Source: Alphaproteobacteria bacterium (GTDB lineage Bacteria; Pseudomonadota; Alphaproteobacteria; UBA8366; GCA-2717185). From it: a stretch of DNA of 6,257 nt. Of this stretch, positions 1 through 5,789 are shown piece after piece. Positions within the stretch are counted from its first letter, which is position 1; each line of letters begins with the position of its first letter. The notes beneath the pieces are model-generated. The model saw nothing but the letters and a program-made list of their open reading frames with translations. It was not told the origin of the DNA and made no database searches. Both the position numbers and the translations under genes were made by a program. The stretch covers positions 1 through 6,257 of the forward strand of contig JAESSL010000289.1 in NCBI GenBank assembly GCA_016764135.1. The letters are read 5' to 3'.

Positions 1-1482
1 TTTATCGAAGACACCAAGAATTCCAGCGGTCAGACACGGCTGACAATCCGCCGCGATGGCGGCGAAGCGCGCGTTATTTCAGCGCCTGTGGGCGTCGAGT
101 TCTCGGCGCCGTTTACATTGGAGCATGCGGGCCCGACCGTCTTTGAACTTAGCGTCGAGGCGGCGCCCGGCGAGTTGAGCGCCCGAAACAACAGCGCGAC
201 CATCTCCGTCAACGGCGTGCGGGATCGGTTACGCGTTCTGCTGGTGTCCGGCGAACCGTACACCGGGGAGCGCACATGGCGAAACTTGTTGAAAGCCGAC
301 CCTTCGGTCGATCTGGTGCATTTTACAATTCTGCGCCCACCGGAGAAGCAGGACGGCACGCCAATCAACGAATTATCCCTGATTTCCTTCCCGACCCGGG
401 AACTGTTTGAAATCCGCCTTGGTGATTTCGATCTCGTGATTTTTGACCGGTACCGACGCCGAGGCGTTTTACCACAAAGCTATCTGAGCAACATCGCCGA
501 TTACATCAATGATGGCGGCGCCTTTTTGGAAGCGGCAGGCCCCGCTTTCGCTGGCCCCTACAGTATTTTCAAATCCCCCCTCGGGCTGGTGCTGCCCGGA
601 GAACCGACGGGGGAAATTTTGACCATGCCCTTCAAGCCCACCGTTACGCCAATGGGGCGCCGCCACCCCGTCACAGCGGGCCTTTCGACAAGAGACCGAA
701 AAACAGATACGTCCGGCGCACCGAGCTGGGGTAAATGGTTCCGCCAGATTGACGTTAAAGCCAATCGAGGCCGGACCGTCATGACCGGAGCGAACGGGCG
801 ACCGCTTCTTATTCTGGACAGGTTTGGCAAAGGTCGCGTCGCGCAGCTCAACAGCGACCATATCTGGCTTTGGGCGCGCGGTTTTGATGGCGGCGGACCA
901 CAAGCCGAGCTCCTGCGTCGTCTGGCGCATTGGCTCATGCAGGAACCGGCGCTTGAGGAAAATGACCTCAGAGCGAAAATTCGCGGCGACATGCTGGAAA
1001 TAACCCGACGTAATATTGATGGAAACAATAAACCCGTACGATTAAAGGGACCGGATGGCCAAACCCGCGAGGTGGCATTAACCCAAACCCGCGAAGGTGA
1101 GTGGTCTGCGAATATACCGGTTTCAGAGGCCGGGCTCTATGAGGTATCCGACGGCGAACGTAATGTCGTCGCCGCGTCCGGGTCCCTGAATTCTCTGGAG
1201 TTCGCGGACATTCGCACCACCGAGCAGTATATGAAACCGGTTTCGCTAGCCACGGATAGCGGCCTTTTCTGGCTGTCTCCAAAGGCAGGCGAGGTCAACA
1301 CGCCAGACCTTCGCCGAACGTCCAAAGGACGACCGACCCATGGCCGCAATTGGATCGGGTTTATTAAAAATGGGGATTATATCGTCACCGGCGTTGATCG
1401 AATTTCGTTATTCCCCGCTGTGCTGGTGCTGTTATTGGCGCTTGGCGGGGTCGCGCTCGCATGGCGCCGCGAGGCCGATTAG
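1..1482 (+). CDS. Glutamine-amidotransferase-like membrane protein, 3' part
   Basis: The frame is open from the first base, so the gene starts before the window; 493 residues are visible, ending at TAG 1480-1482. In-window residues 1 to about 75 look like a beta-sandwich (alternating hydrophobic strands, ending near NNSATISVNGVRDR). Residues about 77-280 resemble a class I glutamine-amidotransferase/ThuA-like fold, beginning RVLLVSGEP and containing FDLVIFDRY. The segment where such enzymes have their nucleophile elbow reads GGAFLEAAGPAFAG (about 172-185) and has no Cys, so amidotransferase chemistry is unlikely. The last residues are one hydrophobic helix (about 471-488, FPAVLVLLLALGGVALAW) followed by WRREAD, so the bulk is probably periplasmic with a short cytoplasmic tail. 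As I recall, similar alphaproteobacterial proteins are about 690 residues and close operons with MoxR ATPase, DUF58 and double-transmembrane proteins; those genes would lie upstream and are not visible. Function is unknown. The family resemblance is from memory, not a search. Confidence 0.85.
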   Translation, partial: FIEDTKNSSGQTRLTIRRDGGEARVISAPVGVEFSAPFTLEHAGPTVFELSVEAAPGELSARNNSATISVNGVRDRLRVLLVSGEPYTGERTWRNLLKADPSVDLVHFTILRPPEKQDGTPINELSLISFPTRELFEIRLGDFDLVIFDRYRRRGVLPQSYLSNIADYINDGGAFLEAAGPAFAGPYSIFKSPLGLVLPGEPTGEILTMPFKPTVTPMGRRHPVTAGLSTRDRKTDTSGAPSWGKWFRQIDVKANRGRTVMTGANGRPLLILDRFGKGRVAQLNSDHIWLWARGFDGGGPQAELLRRLAHWLMQEPALEENDLRAKIRGDMLEITRRNIDGNNKPVRLKGPDGQTREVALTQTREGEWSANIPVSEAGLYEVSDGERNVVAASGSLNSLEFADIRTTEQYMKPVSLATDSGLFWLSPKAGEVNTPDLRRTSKGRPTHGRNWIGFIKNGDYIVTGVDRISLFPAVLVLLLALGGVALAWRREAD

Positions 1483-2073
1483 ACGCCGTCAAAGGCGAAA
1501 ACTTTGGCGCTTTCAACTTCAGTTCCCTCCACATTTAAAGCGTCAATTTTGCACAGCCTGAAACGACTTCCTCGGTGCGCGCTCTTCGTCTACGATTGAG
1601 GTCGTACACCGTTTCTTTTCAAGCAAAGTTGAAATTAGATGCTGCATAATATTTTTGATTTACCAATTTATCAGAGCCCCGTAGCGACCCATGCGGAAAC
1701 CAAAGAGTCCGTTATGGAGGAAATCATGCGATTGCGAGCGGATCCACGTTGTTATCAACCCAGCGGCAATGAACGTGTGTATTCCGACTACATGATCGCC
1801 GAGGATCCGAGCACCCGTAAATACAAGGACGAGGTGATTGAATCGGTTAAGCCAAATATAGAGGAATTCGCAGGTCTGGTTGGCGGTACTAAACTTGATT
1901 TTGGCCAAATCTGGTTTCAACGATATGAAACCCATTCCTTCCACGGCGTTCACAATCATTGGCCGAGTTTATTTTCGACCGTGTATTAACTGGAATTTTA
2001 CCCGTCCCTGCATAACTCCACAATGTTTGTGAACCCTAACAAGCTCCAGGTCGCCCTTTATCGTGATCGTGGC

Positions 2074-2077
2074 CTAA
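2074..2077. repeat. Target-site duplication, left copy (CTAA)
   Basis: CTAA immediately abuts the left end of the element and is repeated at 2226-2229. In the uninterrupted gene it spans a CTA Leu codon and the first base of the next codon. Confidence 0.75.
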
Positions 2078-2094
2078 CAGGCTGCTGAAAAACT
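2078..2094 (+). repeat. Left terminal inverted repeat of the MITE
   Basis: Reads CAGGCTGCTGAAAAACT. It pairs with the right end with two mismatches, at positions 5 and 16. Confidence 0.8.
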
Positions 2095-2208
2095 ATTTTG
2101 GAGCGATTTAGTCGTAACAATAATTTGTGAATTGGTCATATAAGATTCGAAAATTATAATTTCTTTCACCTCCCGATTCTATTGTTTCACCGACAGCCAT
2201 CTGGTCCG

Positions 2209-2225
2209 ACTTTTTCAGCACCCTG
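2209..2225 (-). repeat. Right terminal inverted repeat of the MITE
   Basis: On the plus strand it reads ACTTTTTCAGCACCCTG, the reverse complement of CAGGGTGCTGAAAAAGT, matching the left end at 15 of 17 bases. Confidence 0.8.
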
Positions 2226-2229
2226 CTAA
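2226..2229. repeat. Target-site duplication, right copy (CTAA)
   Basis: CTAA immediately follows the right inverted repeat. Dropping this copy together with the element (152 bp in total) restores one continuous frame across the insertion point. Confidence 0.75.
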
Positions 2230-2465
2230 AGCTTCCGAATATTTTTTCTCCGGAAGGTAAACAAGGTGATCTCATAATCTTTCCAAGTTTTCTCGATCAT
2301 TACGCGCCAATGAACGTTTCCGAAACCGTTGTACAATAACGTCGTTCAACTTTAATCTCAACGACGGAAGAAAAGTAAGCGAACACTTACCTCCATCAAC
2401 CTAGCATCAGCACTCGTCAAATCCAGTGGTGAAGATTCGGATCAAAACCTTTTGATATCTTAATA

Positions 2466-2499
2466 AGAAAAGGCCAGTTCCGAAGAACTGACCTTTTCT
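2466..2499 (-). terminator. Intrinsic terminator of the porin-lipoprotein unit
   Basis: A 15-bp stem (AGAAAAGGCCAGTTC / GAACTGACCTTTTCT) closes a 4-base loop. In the minus-strand transcript the single non-Watson-Crick position becomes a G-U pair and the loop is UUCG closed by C-G, an especially stable tetraloop; U-rich sequence (CCUUUUCUUAUU) follows. In the plus-strand transcript the same position is a C-A mismatch and the loop is CGAA, so it fits the minus strand best. It lies 16 nt beyond the lipoprotein stop. Because A-rich and T-rich arms flank it, it may also stop transcripts arriving from the oxygenase pseudogene. Confidence 0.85.
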
Positions 2500-2514
2500 G
2501 TAACTCACTGCGGG

Positions 2515-2697
2515 TTACTTACCACCGTAAATCGTGTACTCACCAGACTTCCCAGTCAAAATCCCAGGAATACTCGAATCCGGATCATCCGAGCCTCCAC
2601 GAAGGTGCTCTGGTACATAAGGCTTATATTTTATCTTAGTACATCCGGAAACACCTAAGATTACTATAATCAGCCCTATCAACGTTATCATTCGCAT
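2515..2697 (-). CDS. Small outer-envelope lipoprotein (60 aa)
   Basis: Starts at ATG 2697 and ends at TAA 2517-2515. The first 18 residues form a short basic start and a hydrophobic core (ITLIGLIIVILG) ending in lipobox VSGC, with Cys19 as the predicted lipidation site, so this is a type II signal peptide. The mature part is about 42 residues, polar and Gly/Pro-rich, ending in ILTGKSGEYTIYGGK. Residue 20 after the Cys is Thr, not Asp, which does not suggest inner-membrane retention. It follows the porin stop by 22 nt and is followed by a strong terminator, so it is likely the second gene of that transcript. No good Shine-Dalgarno is visible (only a weak GCGAGAA about 13 nt upstream), so translation may depend partly on the porin. 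A second ATG two codons in is a possible alternative start. Function is unknown. Confidence 0.75.
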   Translation of the reverse strand: MRMITLIGLIIVILGVSGCTKIKYKPYVPEHLRGGSDDPDSSIPGILTGKSGEYTIYGGK

Positions 2698-2719
2698 TAG
2701 TTTCTACTATTCTCGCAAC

Positions 2720-3931
2720 TTAGAACTTGACGCGCATGCCAATCGACACAACATCGATATCTTCGATACCAACAACACCAGTGCGCTCCAGATCCAAGTT
2801 ACTATAACTTGCATACAATTCGGCGCCTAACGGCTCGATAATCTGCACGACTGCGACACTCATGATTTCCAAGTCATCGCCGTTTGCGCTGTAGTCTTCG
2901 GCATTATGATAACTTGCGGCCAAACGAGTTTCACCGAGTTCACTTGCCTTGAACCGATAACCAATACGATAGAACTGCGTTGTTGGGTCGTTTCTACCAA
3001 CAGTGTCGAGGTCCCGCTCACCAACCTGCACTTGAAAGCTCAAGCCCATAGGCAACAAGATACCAACACCACCAGTATTCACATTCCGTTGCTGTGCAAT
3101 ACCTTGCACCGTGGCACCGGCACCAGCTTCATTGTGGATATGCGCGAAACCGGCTTTGACTTTTACGCCACTAAACGAACCAGCATACCGGATCGCACCG
3201 GCGACAACGTCCTTGTTTGCATGACTTATACTAGCCCTAAACCCACCGATGCTCGGCGTGTCATATCTAATGCGATCGTCACGTGTTCCATCAAGTTCGT
3301 CATTAAAGTTATCGACCCGGGAACTGGTTCCTGCGGCGATATTTGCACCGGTACCAAACACGAAATTCTCATCTGCAAAGCTCAAATCTTCGTCGCCGGC
3401 ACCGCTAAGTGCGACAAGCGTACCACTAAGGTCCGTATGTCCTTGAATGCTGTCCGCCGCATCAGAACCATGGCCAATGTACAATTTACCCATGGTCTTA
3501 CTGGTCAACTGCAAATCAATGTGGCGCGTATCAAACGCAGCGCCATTAACTTCTGCACCAGCAATACTTTGGCTCGAGGAAATGGCGTCGGAATTACCAA
3601 ATTCGATCAACGTGCGAACGCTGATGTCATCGGACAGCTTGCCCGTACCAACCCAACGCACCCGAGAGCGGGACTGCTGATTGGTAACGTGGCGAAATTC
3701 GCTGTTCACGCCATTGTCAACCAACTGTACCATACGGTTGAGGTGACCACTGACGGTCAGCTTCATGGTTCTCTTCGAGCGCGATACCGATCTACCGGCG
3801 CCGGCTTTTTCCAGCGCTTTTACGCGCTTTTCAAGAGCATCGAGACTGGCGGCCGACGAAGGCGCTCCAGCTAAAACAATGGCCGCTGCAGCGAGGGCCG
3901 TGCTGCTAAGCAGCGAAACGCGTGTCATCAT
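2720..3931 (-). CDS. Outer-membrane porin, alphaproteobacterial type
   Basis: A 403-residue beta-barrel porin, presumably forming diffusion channels for small hydrophilic solutes in the outer membrane. Residues 1 to about 28 are a Sec signal peptide (MMTRVSLLSSTALAAAAIVL, then AGAPSSAA). A short heptad segment follows (LDALEKRVKALEKAG, about 30-44), as in many alphaproteobacterial porins. The barrel opens at KLTVSGHLNRMVQLVDNG and continues with alternating strands and Gly/Asp/Asn-rich loops. The protein ends IDVVSIGMRVKF; a terminal Phe on the last strand is the usual signal for the BAM machinery. ATG 3931 was chosen because GGAG lies 6 nt upstream at 3941-3938; the upstream in-frame TTG at 3943 overlaps that site and is unlikely. 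A promoter-like pair lies about 90 nt upstream, and the lipoprotein gene follows 22 nt downstream. Substrate selectivity cannot be inferred. Confidence 0.92.
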   Translation of the reverse strand: MMTRVSLLSSTALAAAAIVLAGAPSSAASLDALEKRVKALEKAGAGRSVSRSKRTMKLTVSGHLNRMVQLVDNGVNSEFRHVTNQQSRSRVRWVGTGKLSDDISVRTLIEFGNSDAISSSQSIAGAEVNGAAFDTRHIDLQLTSKTMGKLYIGHGSDAADSIQGHTDLSGTLVALSGAGDEDLSFADENFVFGTGANIAAGTSSRVDNFNDELDGTRDDRIRYDTPSIGGFRASISHANKDVVAGAIRYAGSFSGVKVKAGFAHIHNEAGAGATVQGIAQQRNVNTGGVGILLPMGLSFQVQVGERDLDTVGRNDPTTQFYRIGYRFKASELGETRLAASYHNAEDYSANGDDLEIMSVAVVQIIEPLGAELYASYSNLDLERTGVVGIEDIDVVSIGMRVKF

Positions 3932-3937
3932 GACTTT

Positions 3938-3941
3938 CTCC
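3938..3941 (-). promoter_or_regulatory. Ribosome binding site of the porin
   Basis: GGAG on the minus strand lies 6 nt before ATG 3931 and 9 nt before a second ATG at 3928. It decides against the TTG at 3943, whose own first codons contain this site. Confidence 0.7.
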
Positions 3942-4024
3942 AAACCTGATTAATTTTTTTACCGGCAATAACGCCTTAAGCCGCATCCTCTGGCTCAAAA
4001 CGAACCAACTAGCTTATGATGGGG

Positions 4025-4054
4025 ACCATATTACCGCGCTCCGTTAACTGTCAA
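4025..4054 (-). promoter_or_regulatory. Candidate sigma70-type promoter of the porin
   Basis: On the minus strand a perfect TTGACA (4054-4049) is followed after 18 nt by TATGGT (4030-4025), which matches TATAAT at 4 of 6 positions. Alternatively TAATAT at 15 nt spacing could be the -10. The start of transcription would be near 4018, giving a leader of about 90 nt before the porin ATG. The match is by eye only. Confidence 0.5.
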
Positions 4055-4093
4055 CTTAACTCGGACAGGCCATTCGACTCTATATAACGGTGT

Positions 4094-4113
4094 TGCATTT
4101 TTGCGACAATGCA
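4094..4113. other. Short inverted repeat between the TPR gene and porin
   Basis: TGCATT and AATGCA are separated by 8 bases in the 204-bp gap between the TPR gene and the porin. It lies upstream of the candidate porin -35 and just downstream of the TPR gene stop. It could be an operator or a weak terminator stem; there is no U-tract on the minus strand, so neither role is supported strongly. Confidence 0.25.
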
Positions 4114-4135
4114 GCCTGAAGCGCCCCGAATCCGG

Positions 4136-5737
4136 TCACCCGACGATATCAAACGCCAGGCTAATCCGATGGTCGGCCCCGCTTAGCGGCAAGGTAGCGT
4201 GGTAGGCGTGCGACGGAAAAATCACGATTCGGCCAAGCGTCGGTTTCAATAGTTTCGTCGGCAGAATTTCGGGCTGATGGAATTCTCGGTGCGGGCGCCC
4301 GAATTCGATCCACCCGGCGCGATCATTGCTATCCCGGATTGTCGAGGGCACTTTACAATACACCACGCCGCTGATTCGCGCCGCTGGATGGATATGCGCC
4401 TCCTGGTGGCCGCCCTCGCGCATAACGACCGCCCAAAGATTAAAACCCGCACTCTCCAGGTCCAGGCCGTCAAAATACGGATTTGCCCGCGTCTCGGGCC
4501 GCCGGGCGTAATCGCGCACACGCGCCTTGATTGCGTCGATAAGGGCGGCGATCGGCGCGGCGACCGGCGCCTTCGCAATATCCTTGGTGTGAAATCCTTT
4601 GATGGTCGCGTGATCCGCCGGGGTATCCATCAAGCTGGGATGATCGTATACCGCCGCGCAAACATCGTCGAAAAACGCCGCCGCATCGGCGTAGCCTTCC
4701 GGCGGCGTCAGGTCATACCCTTGTATCTCCGCATCCAACACGGCTTCGCCATCAGTGAATTTTTCCGGGTGCAGCGCCGCCTGAATTATGGAAATACAGG
4801 AATAAACATCCGCCGATTTGGGAAACCGCTCCAAAAATATTTCGAGGTTTGAGTTCGCCAGCGCCGCATCGCCCATAAAAAGGCAGGCGTTCACAAGCTC
4901 CGGGCACACTTCGGGTCGGTCGGAAAAACGCCGCGCCATATTGGTCAGCGCCTGCACAGAGGCCTCGGCGTCGCCCCCCTTTAACAAAGCCTTCGCCCTG
5001 GACAAGGACGCGTCGAAGTCATCCGGAAAGGCGCGCAAAAACCCATCATATTCCGCCACAGCCGCAATATAGTCCTCACTTTGCACCAATGACGCCGCCA
5101 GATTGGCGCGAACATCAATGCGATCGGGAAACGCCTGCAAGACCTGCTGGTATGCTGCTTGCGCCGACTTTTGATCTTTGGATTTAGCCAGCATATTCGC
5201 CGCGTTCACTAAGGGCGAAGAAAGCGTCGGGTCCGCTGCGGCGGCGGTTTTGTAGGATGTCAGCGCCTCTTCATCCCGGCCCTGTTTCTGCTGTGCGTTT
5301 CCCAAGCCAAGCCAGGCATCGGCGTTATCGGGATCCACTGACGTCAATTTTTGATAATAGCGTTCTGAATCCACGGGCAGAATTAGCTGATCCGCCAGCA
5401 ACCCGGCGTATTGAAGCAGCTCCCCATAGTCTGGGTGGTCCTTCAGGCCAGATTGAACCGTTTTATACGCGTCTTCTTTCCGATCCATCTGAATCAGCGC
5501 ATACGCATGCATATGATGCGCTTCCGCTGGCGCTCGTCTCTGCGCGGTCACGATGGCAATCGCCTCAACCGCGCCGGAAAAATCGCCAACCGTCATCAAC
5601 GCCTGGGTCTGCAGCTGAATAATATCAGCGTCGCGTGGATTTATCCGCAACCGCTTCTGGCACAACGCCAGTGCTGTTTGCGCATCCCCCGCCGCCAACG
5701 ATTCTTCAATACGTCGGATATGCTTTTTGCTAGCCAT
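4136..5737 (-). CDS. TPR-repeat protein with C-terminal 2OG-Fe(II) oxygenase domain
   Basis: A 533-residue cytoplasmic-looking protein with no signal peptide or membrane segment. Residues about 5-320 are tandem tetratricopeptide repeats (about eight or nine units; for example AWLGLGNAQQKQGRDEEALT and VRANLAASLVQSEDYIAAVA). After a linker, residues about 431-533 form a PF13759-like 2OG-Fe(II) oxygenase domain: GFNLWAVVMREGG, then HQEAHIHPAARISGVVYCKV with H448 and H450, then IVIFPSHAYHATLPL with H510 and H513, then HRISLAFDI with R524 as the likely 2-oxoglutarate-binding Arg. All these positions are present, so the enzyme may be active, probably as a hydroxylase of a protein or peptide bound by the TPRs; the substrate is unknown and exact metal ligands were not established. 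ATG 5737 is preceded by a purine-rich GCGAGAGCGACG, a modest ribosome binding site. It lies 51 nt downstream of the dehydrogenase stop, separated by a hairpin. Confidence 0.88.
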   Translation of the reverse strand: MASKKHIRRIEESLAAGDAQTALALCQKRLRINPRDADIIQLQTQALMTVGDFSGAVEAIAIVTAQRRAPAEAHHMHAYALIQMDRKEDAYKTVQSGLKDHPDYGELLQYAGLLADQLILPVDSERYYQKLTSVDPDNADAWLGLGNAQQKQGRDEEALTSYKTAAAADPTLSSPLVNAANMLAKSKDQKSAQAAYQQVLQAFPDRIDVRANLAASLVQSEDYIAAVAEYDGFLRAFPDDFDASLSRAKALLKGGDAEASVQALTNMARRFSDRPEVCPELVNACLFMGDAALANSNLEIFLERFPKSADVYSCISIIQAALHPEKFTDGEAVLDAEIQGYDLTPPEGYADAAAFFDDVCAAVYDHPSLMDTPADHATIKGFHTKDIAKAPVAAPIAALIDAIKARVRDYARRPETRANPYFDGLDLESAGFNLWAVVMREGGHQEAHIHPAARISGVVYCKVPSTIRDSNDRAGWIEFGRPHREFHQPEILPTKLLKPTLGRIVIFPSHAYHATLPLSGADHRISLAFDIVG

Positions 5738-5753
5738 CGTCGCTCTCGCTTCC

Positions 5754-5789
5754 GACGGCGCGCCCGGGACTTGGTCCCGATGCGCCGTC
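5754..5789 (-). other. GC-rich intergenic hairpin
   Basis: Perfect 8-bp outer arms GACGGCGC (5754-5761) and GCGCCGTC (5782-5789) enclose a 5-bp inner stem GGGAC/GTCCC around a TTG loop. It overlaps the first base of the restored dehydrogenase stop (TAG, 5791-5789) and ends 16 nt before the TPR gene ATG. No U-tract follows on the minus strand, so it is not a standard intrinsic terminator. It may be an attenuating or mRNA-protecting structure between two co-transcribed genes, or a terminator of the U-less kind. Confidence 0.6.

Larger units (their letters stand above)
2078..2225. mobile_element. MITE-like element, 148 bp, non-coding
   Basis: The element is bounded by terminal inverted repeats CAGGCTGCTGAAAAACT (left) and CAGGGTGCTGAAAAAGT (right, read on the minus strand), 15 of 17 positions matching, and flanked on both sides by CTAA. 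It contains no usable ORF and is about 39% G+C. It interrupts the 2OG-oxygenase pseudogene. The size, ends and lack of a transposase fit a miniature element or an internally deleted IS mobilised in trans. A 4-bp YTAR-type duplication is known for the IS5 group of the IS5 family, so an IS5-like parent is a reasonable inference, but no transposase is here to confirm it. Confidence 0.8.
1639..2404 (+). pseudogene. Disrupted 2OG-Fe(II) oxygenase-like gene
   Basis: The start ATG at 1639 opens 116 codons to TAA 1987-1989, but the same frame continues with family-like sequence (LEFYPSLHN, then MFVNPNKLQVALY) up to 2077, where a 148-bp element is inserted. Removing the element and one CTAA copy joins codon 147 as AAG and continues in the same frame: KLPNIFSPEGKQGDLIIFPS, then FLDHYAPMN, to TAA 2337. 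A one-base shift near 2335 is needed to reach ITSFNFNLND and the stop TAG 2402-2404. The rebuilt protein is about 204 residues. It carries the marks of the small 2OG-Fe(II) oxygenases (PF13759-like): VHNHWPSLFSTVY with H105 and H107, a distal His in FPSFLDH (about 170), and the SFN strand near the C-terminus. No clear Shine-Dalgarno precedes 1639. The substrate is unknown. Three independent lesions make it a pseudogene; the 116-residue N-terminal piece lacks the distal catalytic half and is unlikely to be active. Confidence 0.85.

Noticed and set aside
469..1028. Two long minus-strand open frames
   Set aside because: They are antisense to the amidotransferase-like gene, with low-complexity Arg/Pro/Ser-rich translations typical of shadow frames.
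1483..1520. Possible terminator after the amidotransferase-like gene (AAAGGCG...CGCTTT)
   Set aside because: The pairing needs a bulge, the stem is short and no T-tract follows.
2232..2256. Inverted repeat CTTCCG/CGGAAG
   Set aside because: Six bases with a 13-base loop inside the coding remnant of the oxygenase; it encodes conserved-looking protein sequence and is probably chance.
2328..2345. Programmed frameshifting in the oxygenase gene
   Set aside because: There is no slippery heptamer or downstream structure, and the gene already has a stop and an insertion upstream.
2405..2465. A further gene or RNA between the pseudogene and terminator
   Set aside because: No open frame of note, no tRNA-like folding and no repeats seen.
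2906..3874. A 322-codon open frame on the plus strand
   Set aside because: It lies wholly antisense to the porin, whose signal peptide, barrel and terminal Phe are clear; its own translation has no recognisable domain.
3929..3943. TTG start of the porin at 3943
   Set aside because: The GGAG ribosome binding site lies inside its first codons and is well placed for ATG 3931.
4277..4852. A 191-codon plus-strand open frame
   Set aside because: It is antisense to the catalytic domain of the TPR-oxygenase, and its translation is basic and unlike any family known to me.
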